Positions 46,740-58,128 of a stretch of DNA of 64,000 bases are shown piece after piece. Both the position numbers and the translations under genes were made by a program. The stretch lies in the NCBI GenBank assembly GCA_025617745.1, contig CM046861.1:15535563-15599562 (forward strand), given 5' to 3'. Each line of letters begins with the position of its first letter. Positions within the stretch are counted from its first letter, which is position 1. Source of the stretch: Heliocidaris erythrogramma (taxonomy: Eukaryota; Echinodermata; Echinoidea; Camarodonta; Echinometridae). The notes under the pieces were generated by a model that did no database searches, was not told the origin of the DNA, and worked only from the letters and a program-made list of their open reading frames with translations.

Positions 46740-47934
46740 GCAACCCTTCCGCATTTCGACTCCATTGTGGTGTTTCATAAGTACAAACAACTATAATTTG
46801 GTAGTTTTAGGTCTCAATTATTTAAAGACTGCTACTTCATGACCTGCAAAGTTGATTTTTAATTGAAAAGCTGAAAAAGAGTCGAGTGTGTGTTGTTGCA
46901 AGATAATGAGAAATTTAATGTTTTTGTTTGTGTTTTTCTTGCATATTATGCCTCATTGTGAAATCCATGCATTGTATTAAAACATTGAAATTTAGACATT
47001 TCAATTACTACACCAATGAAACTCCTTGTTCCTTTGTGTTTATTTGTGTTGTATGTTTTCTGTTAAGGAATTACCGGTACATGCTAAGCAACATGGGGAA
47101 ATGCTAACAACAATGGCATCTCATACTAGTATTGGGCTGAGGGGTCAGAGCAAAAACATTGTCCAACGTGAAATGAGATTCTGCGAATCCTATTTTGGGA
47201 ATCTCAACAGCCTTTCATATACATGTATAGGCCAAATGGGCTGCAGGGTAAAGGAGATAAAAATTCCAGACATAAATAATTGATACCAATCACAACTCTG
47301 TACAAAGAGATAGGAGATGCAAATTATTTGTAATTGGTTGCAATTCTTATAAGATGGGCCTAGGCCTAACAATTTTTTTGGGGGGTCAATGTTACCCTAT
47401 TACTGAATTGAATTTATTTCCATATCTCCATTTTAAAAAAAAAATCATAAAACATGTCATATGTATATATATATATAACATAGTACAAACATGTATACAA
47501 AGAAGAAAACAAATAAATGTAATTATTACCTATATGGGACACTTTTACAGGGCAATTAATATTCATATTTTGCGCGGTCCGCGAATGACCTAGTTCTGAG
47601 CGGTCATCATTCCCTCATATTTTCCCTCTTCCGGGTTTCACCATTCACTTTGTGTACAAAAAGTGCGGTCAACATTAATTGAGCCCGAGTAACATCCACC
47701 TTTTCTTGTCAGTGCGCTTTTATTAAAGTACATACGCGCAGTATTGTGTACGCGTTAAATTGTAGGCTTAAACAATGGATACGCGCGGTAATAATTTACG
47801 TCACAATTGCTTGGCCCAGATTACATACACCTGCATGAATGATCTGAAATCAGAGAGACTGACATGCAAACAGACGTCCGTCATTGCTACAAGATAGGCA
47901 TATGCATGATATACTTGATATAGGTAATAATAAT
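46740..47934. other. non-coding, nothing recognised
   Basis: No supported gene or repeat. A TA-rich stretch lies near 47465. Confidence 0.35.
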
Positions 47935-48075
47935 AATATTGACTGGCTCTACTTTCGGGGAATATCAAAAATGTTGCCCTTAAAAGAACCATATTGCCCT
48001 CGTCTTCGACTCGGGACAATATGATTCTGTTGCGGGCAACATTTTTCGATGTCCCCCTCAAGGCCAGTCAATATT
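47935..48075. mobile_element. 141-bp foldback element
   Basis: AATATTGACTGGC at the left is perfectly inverted at the right (GCCAGTCAATATT). Inner blocks CAAAAATGTTGCCC / GGGCAACATTTTTCG and TATTGCCCTCGTC / CGGGACAATA continue the dyad, so nearly the whole element folds back. Confidence 0.8.
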
Positions 48076-48212
48076 ATATAAATGTGGTGGGATCATAAAA
48101 AGTTTGGTAAAAAACTTGTGAACATGATCCCATTTCACATAAAAACAAAATATACATCATAAGTAACAAAAATAGAAGAGGAAAAAACAATTTTAGGGCA
48201 GAGAAATGTAAA

Positions 48213-48431
48213 TTAGTAAAAAAAAAAAGTATTATTTAGCAATAGATACTTCTTAAAATTGTGTTTGAATGTGTTGAGAGATTCAGTGTCCTTGATGTGC
48301 TGAAGTATATTATTCCATAAAGCGGGTCCTTTGCATGTTATTGATCTAGAAAGGAAGTAATAATCAACCATAATTATAATCAACCCCATAGTCAAATTTA
48401 CCCCTAGTATGATAATCATGAAGATTGCCAT
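48213..48431 (-). pseudogene. LINE ORF2 C-terminal fragment
   Basis: Minus-strand SRSITCKGPALWNNILQHIK then DTESLNTFKHNFKKYLL resembles the extreme C-terminus of non-LTR retrotransposon ORF2 proteins (xGPxLWNxLPxxI..S...FKxxLKxYLL). Upstream HDYHTRGKFD in another frame fits the usual HxYxTR motif. A short, decayed copy. Confidence 0.6.
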
Positions 48432-48831
48432 TTTTGTTTAAAAATTTAGTTGAATATTTTGGGTTAAAGGTTCATATTATACAAAAACATAAAGATAACT
48501 AAATTGTAATTATGAAGGTTTTACACAGCGAGTATTTTTATAAAGGAGAGGCATAAAATGACTACACCAGAATTTTTTTTTTCTAATTTCAATAAACTGT
48601 CATTAAAGTAGAGATGCTAACTGAAAATGTTAAACTTAAAATAGATCTATGTGACAAAAATGCACTGTTCGTTGTCCATTATATGAATAGTTAAGTTTAA
48701 GTTACTGGTAACTTTTTAGTGTGAAGTTTTTTGAGACTACAGTGTATTATATGTTTTTTTTTTTTTGCTGGGGGGGGGGGAGGGGTGTGGGCTTTATAGA
48801 TTTTTTTTGTTTTGTAATAATATTTATTAAA

Positions 48832-49012
48832 ATCATTCAGTTCAAATAATACAAAGTGTAACAATATATCATTCAGTTCAAATAATACAAAATATAACAA
48901 GATATCATTCAGTTCAAATAATACAGAATGTAACAATATATCATTCAGTTCAAATAATACAAAATGTAACATTATATCATTCAGTTCAAATAATACAAAA
49001 TGTAACAATATA
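48832..49012 (+). repeat. 36-bp tandem repeat, five copies
   Basis: The unit begins ATCATTCAGTTCAAATAAT. Copies differ at a few bases. The unit length is a multiple of three, giving a minus-strand frame of 12-residue repeats (FELNDILLHFVL); no evidence that it is translated. Confidence 0.9.
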
Positions 49013-49192
49013 AATTAACAATTTCGTAAAGCATGTACACAACAGCCTAATATACAGAAATTGCTCAATGAAATGACACTGAATGAATAAGGAAAAAAAA
49101 AAACTCGTTACCCCTCACCCCACCCACCCAGGGGCATGGAAAACAAAACGAAAACAAACCGGACGGAACATGCATACACACACACACAAAAA

Positions 49193-49241
49193 AAACAAAC
49201 AAACAAACAAACAAACCAACAAACAAACAAAACAAAAACAA
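49193..49241 (+). repeat. (CAAA)n simple repeat
   Basis: Interrupted AAAC/CAAA microsatellite just 3' of the LINE. Confidence 0.9.
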
Positions 49242-49344
49242 AGGGGGAAAAAAATGAGGGCAGTCCACAGCGGCACATGATCGGTCAACCTCGGACGCGC
49301 GCAGACCCACCGAACCCTTCCCCTCCCCATCCTTCTTTAGTTGA

Positions 49345-50997
49345 TTCTCAATACCTTAAATGTTCCCACTTTTTATAGTGTTGTGTTAATGTTTTTCGCT
49401 CTATTGCTATCTTCTTTTCTTCTTCTTTACTTTTTATTAGCTTTTCTCGTATCTCTTCAGCCGTTGGTGGTTTATTCTTCCCCCTTCCGTGGTATATTAA
49501 AAATTTAATGAGTAAAATAATATGATTAAGTAATTGTCTATTTTCAGCTGTCTCCTCTAATCCAACATGGATATCCTTCCAACTTAATTCCTTAAGAACT
49601 GAAAAATTTAAGAAATTGCTACACAATTTCCATAATATTTTAACCATTTCACACTCATAAAATAAATGTTTATAGGTTTCTTCATCTATACCACAAAAAG
49701 AGCATTTATTGCTCGATATAAATTTAAACCTATATAAATGGTGATTTACAAAGATGATATTATATAATAATTTAAATTGAAATTCTCTCAACTTATTATC
49801 CAATGTGCACGATCTAGGACGATAAAATACCTTTTCAATTTCTTTTTCAGACATGTTATATAATAATTCTAGATTGTGAAAGCTAACTGGAGTATCGACC
49901 TTATTTTTGATACATGCTCTATACAAATTTTTTGAACGAACCGATTCAAACTGAAAAACCTTTTTACAGAACATAAAGTCGATCTTTAAACCATCAATTG
50001 AAGTATTCCTCCTTACTTCAACTTTCCATTCTACTGGAGTATATGCATATATTTCTTCAATTATTGCTATTTCCTCGCCATCTAGACCCATAGATCTGAA
50101 ATAAGTGTTTGATTTAAGTGCACCTTCTTCATCTAAAATATGATGTAATTTATATATGTTTTAAAAAAAAATAGTTTCATGAAAAAAAGATTTTCCTTTC
50201 TTCTGAATATACCTGTTATTGAAAAAGATTTCATTTCTCTTATTGCTTGTGTCTTTTTTAATAAATACCCTCATATCAAACCAAATACTTAGCATCTCCT
50301 GGTAATATTTGGGTAAGAAAATATTGATCATGTCAGGCGTAAAATTGCAATAAAAGATTAAATTACTACCTAATGATCTGAGTAGAAATTTGAAATATTT
50401 TTTCCACTTCACTTTCTGGACGCCAGTAACGAGTCTTTTGACCCACATCACCCTCTGTACCATAACAAAAAGTTTAAAGTTAAGCATTTTTAATCCCCCT
50501 TGTCTATAATCCAGATATAAAGTGCTTCTTTTTATTTTATCCTTTCCTCGCCATAAAAATTCGAAACAGATTTCATCAATATCTTTAAAAACCCATTCAG
50601 GCACTGGCGTTAAAGAGCTCACATAAATCAATTTAGAATAGGCATATGTTTTATTAGGTGGATCTTTCCAGTCAAAGTAAGATCCCTTTGTTTCCACCAG
50701 TTTAATAACTTCTTTATTTTGCTTAAGATTTCTTTATAATTCATTTCTTCGGCCACATCAGGATTTAATGAAAAATTAATACCTAATATTTTAACAGTAT
50801 GAACTTGTTTTCCAAAGGGGAAAGAATTTTCAGATTTAACCGAAGGCCCTAAAGGCAAAATAAATGTTTTATTCTTATTAATCTTAAGTCCACATGCTTT
50901 CCTGAAATTCTCAAGGATTACTTCTAATCTATATATTGAATCTATATCTTCTACAAAAATAGTCATATCATCAGCATAAAGAATATAGCGATATCGC
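49345..50997 (-). mobile_element. 5'-truncated L1/Tx1-like LINE
   Basis: Minus-strand copy that begins just upstream of the RT box YADDMTIF, so the endonuclease and most of RT are missing. Such 5' truncation is typical of LINE insertion. At the break lies GCGATATCGCGATAGCGATAG. Confidence 0.82.
49348..50966 (-). pseudogene. LINE ORF2 C-terminal half
   Basis: Pieces in order: RT end with YADD just outside the ORF start, then ACGLKINKNKTFILPLG and VKILGINFSLNP (50966-50628). After a frame change comes the thumb/connector region (50697-50161, with FEFLWRGKDKIKRSTL and DYRQGGLKM). After a TAA next to a T-run the frame continues NIYKLHHILDEEG into a C-terminal region with the zinc-knuckle-like CSFCGIDEETYKHLFYEC, ending WEHLRY at 49348. 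One frameshift and one stop make it inactive. Confidence 0.82.
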
Positions 50998-50999
50998 GA

Positions 51000-51589
51000 T
51001 AGCGATAGTTTTTATACAGGTCAAAGGTATCAGACTACTAGTACTTTTAGCAACCAATAAGACTTCCGGTGCCTGCTTATGCGGAAAACAATGGGATTTG
51101 GTGGTATGGTGTCTTCAAAAGTTCCAATCGACGATGAAAGTGTAACACGGGTGACAGAGATGATAAACTTGAAATAAAAAATATTACTCGACACTCTGAT
51201 ATGAAGGTAAACTGTGTCGTATTATAACAGAAAAAATTTCCTTTAAGGTGATAGAATTAAAGAGCTGAAAACTTTACTGCCTTATGTTGTCTATTTATCC
51301 ACTCCAATGCTTGACTTGATCACATTTTGAGCAAACGATTTGTTATTTTGGCTACTATCTTTGTTTTATAATACCATCTTTAAAATAATTGTATAAGCAC
51401 TTGTAACTATTGTAACTTGCTCGAATTTAATCAGTTTTAGAATTTAAACGAAAGTTTAATTTTAATTGCCATTCTTTGTACATGTACTTTAAGAATGCTC
51501 CTCCGAGGCTTTACTGGTTGATTTTTTTGTTAGACTATAATGTTTTTAAGTTTGATGGGTTATTTTGATTTTTTAAATGCAAGGTTTAC
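51000..51589. other. non-coding, nothing recognised
   Basis: AT-rich with no supported feature. Confidence 0.35.
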
Positions 51590-52070
51590 TTGCCCCTTCA
51601 CGACGTTCTTGGGACGGGTCGGCTCGGGTGGCTGAGCAATCCGTATGTTTGATTGTGTGCATGGGGAGTGTGAGAGTGGGAGAGTATGATAAGGGTCGGG
51701 ATGGGTAGGAAGGGGAGTCAGAGGGAGGGGGTGTTGGGTGTTTTGTGTTGTAGGTGATTGTTTTTGTGTGGATTGCTCCGCCTCTCGGGTCTATTTGTCC
51801 CGGTTTTTCCGTTGGTAAGGGTTTATTTTTTTAGTCTTACATTATATTGGTATAGTTAACCCACTTTTCCTTTTTTTTTTTTTTTTTTTTACCGTGGAGC
51901 TGCATTCTTGATCTTTACCCTTTTTTTTTGGGGGGGGGGGGTTTGCTTTTATTTGGTTTATGATGCCTTTTGTAATTTGTTTGTAATTCAAATCATTTAT
52001 TTGTAATATGTTGTTTTGTAATTTGCTTTGATTTTTCAATAAAAACATAAATATAAAAAAAAAAGATACA
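51590..52070 (+). mobile_element. retroposon 3' end with poly(A)
   Basis: A G-rich untranslated stretch (GGGACGGGTCGGCTCGG, GGATTGCTCCGCCTC) changes to T-rich sequence and ends TTTTTCAATAAAAACATAA and a poly(A) run. It looks like a LINE 3' UTR in plus orientation. No coding part remains. Confidence 0.5.
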
Positions 52071-52224
52071 GAATTACAAGAAAAAAAAAAGAGCTGAAAA
52101 CTATCGATTTCAATATTTAAGATTGTTTTTTGGATTGATACATCCCAAATGCACGCAAATTGTTTTAACTTTGAAGGCTTTTAAAACTGTCGTACGACAT
52201 TTTAACTAAATGATCTATATGACA

Positions 52225-54010
52225 CTAAAGCTGAAGAGTTGCTCATTACTCTCATGTATGTCACATGCCGAAACTTTTTGTCTGGGTCTTACTGTTTTAA
52301 ATTGAAATCAGGGCTCAAAACAGCATACTGCAGGTCTTATCCGCACAATATAGGGGAAATGTACAGAATTCGTTTTAACTTAAGCCTTTTAAAACTATCG
52401 TATGCCATTTTAACTAAATCATGACCTATAGGAAATTAAAGCTGAATAGTTGCTCTTTACTCTCATATAGGTCACATGCCGAAACTTTTTGTCTGGATCT
52501 TACTGTTTTAAAGTTAAAATCAGGGCTCAAAACAGCATACCGGAGGTCTTATCCGCACAATATAGCGGAAATGTACATAATTCATTTTAACTTAAGCCTT
52601 TTAAAACTATCGTATGACATTTTAACTAAATCATGACCTATAGGAAATTAAAGCTGAATAGTTGCTCTTTACTCTCATAATAGGTCACATGCCGAAACTT
52701 TTTGTCTGGGTCTTACTGTTTTAAAGTGAAATCATGTCTCGAACAGGCATACCGGAGGTCTTATTATCCGTACATTGCACACGGAAATGGACGAAATGCG
52801 TTTTTAACTTTGAAGGCTTTTAGTTGCTCTTTACTCTCATATAGGTCACATGCCGAAACTTTTTGTCTGGATCTTACTGTTTTAAAGTTAAAATCAGGGC
52901 TCAAAACAGCATACCGGAGGTCTTATCCGCACAATATAGCGGAAATGTACATAATTCATTTTAACTTAAGCCTTTTAAAACTATCGTATGACATTTTAAC
53001 TAAATAATGAATTATATGAGATTAAAGCTGAATAGTTGCTCTCCACTCTCATATTATGTCACATGCAGAAACTTTTTGTCTGGGTCTTACTGTTGTAAAG
53101 TGAAATCAGGAGAGCGTTTCATCAAGCGTTTTGTCAGTGAATTTTACCGACAACTGTTATAAGCTACTGAAATCCTTGCATCTGCTGAGAGCATATCTGT
53201 CAGTAAAAATCACCGACAAAACGCTTGATGAAACGCTTCCCAGGGCTCAAAACGGCATAAGGGAGGTCTTATCCGCACAATATAATGTGTACTGTGCATG
53301 TGCGGATAAGACCTCCGGTATGCCGTTTTGAGCTCTGATTTCACTTTAAAACAGTAAGACCCAGACAAAAAGTTTCGGCATGTGACCTATATGAGAGTAA
53401 AGAGCAACTATTCAGCTTTAATCTCATATAAGTCATTATTTAGTTAAAATGTCATACGATAGTTTTAAAAGCCCCGAAAGTTAAAAACACATTTCGTCCA
53501 TTTCCGTGTGTACTGTGCGGATAAGACCTCCCGTATGCCGGTTACAGCCTTGGATTCAGTTTAAAACAGTAAGACCGGCGCAAAAAGTTTCGGCATGTGA
53601 CCTATATGAAAATGTCATACGATAGTTTTAAAAGCCCTGAAATTTAAAAACGCATTTCGTCCATTTCCGTGTGTACTGTGCGGATAAGACCTCCCGTATG
53701 CCGGTTACAGCCTTGGATTCAATTTAAGACCCACGCAAAAAGTTTCGGCAAGTGACATATATGAGAGTAAAGAGCAACTATTCAGCTTTAATTTCATATA
53801 AGTCATGATTTAGGTAAAATGTCATACGATAGTTTTAAAAGGCTTCAAATTTAAAACAAATTCTGTACATTTCCGTGTGCAATGTGGGGATAATTCCCCG
53901 GTATATGACGTTTTGAGCCCCGATTTCACTTTAAAACAGTAAGATCCAGACAAAAAAGTTTCGGCATTTCATCTATATGAAAGAGCAACTATTCAGCTTT
54001 CATCTTATAT
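52225..54010. repeat. ~211-bp satellite arranged as a large palindrome
   Basis: Forward units (marker GTTGCTC at 52238, 52449, 52661, 52823, 53034; spacing 211, 212, 162, 211) contain GTCACATGCCGAAACTTTTT, GAGGTCTTATCCGCAC and AAAACTATCGTATGACATTT. From about 53295 the same units run inverted to 54010 (marker GAGCAAC at 53402, 53772, 53983). The symmetry centre is near 53290. Open frames inside are by-products. Confidence 0.9.
53111..53240. mobile_element. 130-bp foldback MITE, family M, inside the satellite
   Basis: GCGTTTCATCAAGCG arms are inverted at both ends. CAGG occurs on both sides (53107-53110 and 53241-53244) and splits the satellite word AAATCAGGGCTC, so CAGG is a 4-bp target duplication. 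The centre GTTATAAGCTACTGAAATCC is shared with 17925-18065. Confidence 0.85.
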
Positions 54011-54083
54011 AGGTCATTGTACCCCCTACGCTCGATGGAAAGAGAGGGGCTATATGTGAGATTGTTACTTTGCTTCGACGGGA

Positions 54084-54135
54084 GCCCGGATAGCTCAGTT
54101 GTCACGGGTCGCGGGCTTGAATCCCGGTCGGGGCA
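54084..54135 (+). repeat. tRNA-derived SINE head, deleted copy
   Basis: GCCCGGATAGCTCAGTTG (box A region) joins directly to TTGAATCCCGGTCGGGGC (box B and acceptor end); the anticodon arm is lost. Flanks match those of the copy at 54354. Confidence 0.7.
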
Positions 54136-54353
54136 TTGTAATTTTCTCACATTTCTTTATGATATATTCAATTTACTTCAATCCTATCAATTATATTTAA
54201 TAACGAATTTAAAATTGTCCTCTATAGAAATTCGTTGGCATGGATTTGCCCGACTTTAGAGGGAAAACCCGTCTCATTGGTAGGCCATATATTATAGCGT
54301 ACGCATGGAAAGAGAGGGGCTATATGTGAGATTGTTACTTTGCTTCGACGGGA

Positions 54354-54425
54354 GCCCGGATAGCTCAGTTGGTAGAGCACTGGTCATGTAATCCAGGGTC
54401 CCGGTTTCGAATCCCGGTCGGGGCA
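54354..54425 (+). repeat. tRNA-Thr-like SINE head
   Basis: 72 bases fold as a tRNA: acceptor GCCCGGA with TCGGGGC (one mismatch), D arm GCTC/GAGC, anticodon arm CTGGT-CATGTAA-TCCAG and box B TTTCGAATCC. The loop points to Thr (TGT), but the invariant T33 is A and two stem pairs are broken. It also sits in a duplicated ~180-bp segment (54035-54196 and 54303-54484), so it is a SINE head, not a working tRNA gene. Confidence 0.7.
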
Positions 54426-54483
54426 TTGTAATTTTCTCACATTTCTTTATGATATATTCAATTTACTTCAATCCTATCAATTA

Positions 54484-54640
54484 TGATATATATATATATA
54501 TATATATATATGCTTGACGCTTTATAAATTTGTCATTCCTTGACAAAGGGCTATGCCCGAAATATCGGATAATTGACATCTCTACGGTTTTTTGATTTAT
54601 ATTTGTCTTTTCTATCTATATATATATATATAGGCACTGG
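54484..54640 (+). repeat. TA microsatellites with retroelement-like tail
   Basis: Two TATATA tracts (54486-54511, 54617-54632) flank TGACAAAGGGCTATGCCCGA, a motif often found near the 3' ends of Penelope-like and some other retroelements. No coding part is present. Confidence 0.45.
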
Positions 54641-55794
54641 CATGCAGCTCACAAGGGGTGATGCCTCTTGCATAAAATAAAAGTTTCGATATTTTGGAGC
54701 CAGTATAGTGAACAAGCAAAAAATACATGCACACTCTACTATGGTCTTTTTGTAAATGCTATTTTGCTTTCAAAATATCCTATGTATTATCATAATGCAG
54801 CACCTCGCTGCCCGAAATATGAGAATCATATAGAGCAATATATGACCTTGGTGGGCTACATGCCCCGACCAGCCTCTCCCCAATACGCCTATGGAACAGA
54901 GAGATATAAATAGGCTTACTATACCATAAAAGGGAGTAAAGATAAACGCCCCCCCCCCCCCGCCCCAAATTTTTTAATTAACATTATTCAGGCAGCCCAC
55001 AACTCATATTCGGGCAGGGATGTGAAATATTCCTAGTTTTTATTTGCACATTCATATTTAGTATATGTTGTCACAGTTTGTAGTAAAGTTTGTTTAATCT
55101 TCCACATTCTCCGAAGAACATAATGCCAAACTATTACTATTCAAAATTACACTTTACATACCCTCTCTTTAGAAATAAATATATTCCCTTATCAACAACA
55201 AAAGAATATTTTTTTTTCATAATTCCCTGTACATGAAAAAAATTAATGGAGAGCTGCTTGCAAGGTAAATCATATGGATATTTAAAAATTTGTTTGATTG
55301 CTTACAACTGCTTAATATTTTTCAAACTTTGTTCTGCCTTGTTATTTCTTTCATTTTCTTTTTCTTTTTTTTTAATTTATTTTATTTTAGTTTTTATTTA
55401 TTTTATTTTTTTTTGGGGGGGGACCATTCACTGATCCGTTTATTCATAGTTTTTATTTCATTTTATTTAAGTTTTCTCAATGCCAGGATGGACTTACCCT
55501 TTTAACAGGAAAAACAGATTTCTTGCCAATGAAACCAAAAGTCGTCTTGAAAAACAATGAAAATATAATAAGAGCACTCCAGTTAAATATTAGGTCTGAG
55601 TTTTATTCTTTTCACAAGAAAATTTGCTTTGAGCACACAAATATTATGAAAAGGCAATCAATCGGTTAATTAAAAGTATCATATGCAAATGATGAGATTC
55701 AAAAACTAGCACAAGCTATTCAGATTTATCAAACGCTTAAAAAAAATAAGCAATGTATATGTATTAAGTAGATATGAGCCATTGCATATTTCAT
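54641..55794. other. non-coding, nothing recognised
   Basis: AT-rich, with a C-run near 54949 and T-runs near 55360-55412. No supported gene. Confidence 0.35.
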
Positions 55795-56080
55795 AGGGGG
55801 GCACTCGTTTTTACGAAGGTTCATTCTTGCGAAGGTTCATAACTGCGAAGGTACACAATTCTGAAACACAAATTTCCCATCGCAGGGGGTTCATAATTCT
55901 GAACATTTGATGCATTACTCGGAAGGTTCGTTATTCCAAAGGTTTGTAATTCCGAAAATGAAAAAGGGTTCATAATTCTGAAAATGCAATAGAGCCCTAG
56001 GTACTTTTTGGAATTACGAACCTTTGGAGTAATGATCCTTCGGAAATAGGAACCTTCAGAATTATTATTCAGAAAAACAA
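55795..56080. repeat. GGTTCATAATTCTGAA repeat cluster
   Basis: Some ten degenerate copies of a ~16-bp word (variants such as GAAGGTTCATAACTGCG) in one orientation, then in inverse (GGAATTACGAACCTTTGG). A foldback structure of likely MITE origin. Confidence 0.6.
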
Positions 56081-56629
56081 AATGTAACCTGTCAAGCTAA
56101 GTTGTTGCAAAGGACTACATATGAGAATGCATGAATATATTTCAGCAAGGAACATCATACATGTATTTAAACACTGCTATATCATTATCAAGCTTGAGTA
56201 CACATGTATTAAAATCATCTGTCACAACTAGGGGATCTTGATTGGCTATTGCAACTTTGTGATTGATCACTGCAAACTTGTGTGACGGGGCCCTGAACTC
56301 TGGTTCTTGTTTTTAAAAATGACAAGTTTATGAATCCCACTTAATAAATGAAACTTCACACACATTCTTTGAGAACTTCTTTATGAGCTTGTTCAATAAG
56401 GTTTTGAGATAATATCTTCAAAATTGTTAAAGTGACATTAAAAAAAAGTCATGCACATAAATGAAAACTCGAAAAATAATAATGAAGTACAGTATGATCA
56501 ATCATGTCCAATTATTCGATAATATAGAGTTCTAAAAAAGTAGTCCTATATATTCAAAAGCTTTGCTGACATGGCAGCAGATAGCAAACGCTTGTAATAC
56601 GATATTAAAGGTGGATCAATTGGTTTTTA
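56081..56629. other. non-coding, nothing recognised
   Basis: No supported feature. Confidence 0.35.
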
Positions 56630-57066
56630 GGACATATGCTCTGGTGACAATTGCTAGTACTCTAACCAAATGGTAAACTTCAACCATTGACTAAATACTA
56701 TACCTAACACTAACCCTATAACCCTATATCCATAACCCTATATCCCTAACCCTATATCCATAACCCTATATCCATAACCCTATATCCAAAACCCTATATC
56801 CATAACCCTATATCCATAACCCTATATCCATAACCCTATAACCCTATAACCCTTACCCTATAACCCTAACCCTATATCCATAACCCTATATCCCTAACCC
56901 TATATCCCTAACCCTATATCCATAACCCTATATCCCTAACCCTATATCCATAACCCTATATCCATAACCCTATATCCATAACCCTAAACTTAACCTAAAA
57001 CCTAATCCTCACCCTGTTTCTTTGTTGAAAATAAAGCCCTGAGAAATTGTCACTGGAGCATATGCC
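56630..57066. mobile_element. inverted-repeat element enclosing telomere-like minisatellite
   Basis: GGACATATGCTCTGGTGACA (56630 on) is mirrored by TGTCACTGGAGCATATGCC (ending 57066); the 23-base ends match at about 20 positions. The enclosed DNA is the minisatellite at 56703-57003. Confidence 0.75.
56703..57003 (+). repeat. telomere-like AACCCTATATCCAT minisatellite
   Basis: About 20 units of AACCCTATATCCAT with variants CCCTAACCCTATATC, AACCCTATAACCC and CCTTACCC. The units look like expanded CCCTAA telomere repeats, the animal TTAGGG type. Confidence 0.9.
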
Positions 57067-57740
57067 ACAGCACCATATCAACTATCTGATTCTACAGAGA
57101 AAGCACCACTCTTTTCTATATTGACAGAGTATTCATGCAAGAAAATGCAAGAAATTGCAAGGCACAAACATCATGAAAGCTTTCATTCTATATAAAGCCT
57201 TTGCAAGCATTCCATATATATACAGAGTTTAAAATCAAGCGCACTTGTGCATTATTAATGACAATACCGTGATAATACTGATGTCTTCATACACATTTAT
57301 TGTTTACATTGGCTTTTTCCTATTGCAGTTTGAAAATGATAAACCTAGAACATCTAGTGGTTTTGTTATTTGGGGGCTTCACACTGAACTCTATGTTCTC
57401 TATAACTCTATAACTCATAGAGTTCAGTGGGGGCTTCAAGGTGACCAAGGAAGGGCTACATGTAAATTGATCACATTTTGTTCTTCAAATTGGCAACAAT
57501 AATACTTTTCTTTTAGTGCTACACGGTCTCTTTGAAAACAATATACATGAGTGGTAATTTTCAGTTTTTGAATCTCGTCAGTGACCGGTCAGTGATATCG
57601 TTAAAACTTGATTGCAAAATGAATAGCACAAACAATACTTTTAATAACTGGCATATGGGTTAGTTGCCTTCACAGTACAGGCTCGATTAGCGTAGGTACT
57701 GATACAATCAAAATGTCACCTCGATCGTGTGAGCCTGGAT
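57067..57740. other. non-coding with one perfect hairpin
   Basis: 57382-57395 CACTGAACTCTATG pairs perfectly with 57416-57429 CATAGAGTTCAGTG. GGGGGCTTCA occurs on both sides of the hairpin. Nothing else recognised. Confidence 0.5.
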
Positions 57741-58128
57741 TAAAGATAAAGTTGAGTTCTCGCCATGAGATTGAATTGTGAAAGAAACTGTCTCAAAGCA
57801 ATTGGGAAAGGTTGATTATAAATAGCACATAAGATTTGGTGTATGCTGTAAGGTTTCGGAATAATCAAAATGATAAAATATTGACTCAATCCTGTCGCTG
57901 AGAGTCACATGCACTGCACACAGAAATGTGTATATGGGACTACACACAAATGTTCGGCCCGAACATTTCAGCTCTTTCTTGTCGTATTTTGAATGTGAGA
58001 GCATTTGAAGAGCAATCCTTTTCAGGAGGCATATCTACTATGATAATCTTCTAAACTACCATGATAAGAATGAGAATGAGCTCACAAATTATTTTTCACC
58101 TTTCCCAGAACTCAAGCTTCCCTTTAAA
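57741..58128 (-). mobile_element. MITE family W, copy 4 (inverted)
   Basis: Reverse-complement copy of 890-1262, with TTGAGTTCTCGCCATGAG at the left and TTTCCCAGAACTCAAGC at the right. Confidence 0.65.

Noticed and set aside
52239-53007. Repeated ORFs resembling each other
   Set aside because: Shadows of the 211-bp satellite units.
54354-54425. Functional tRNA-Thr gene
   Set aside because: A33 instead of T33, mismatches in acceptor and T stems, and location in a duplicated repeat.
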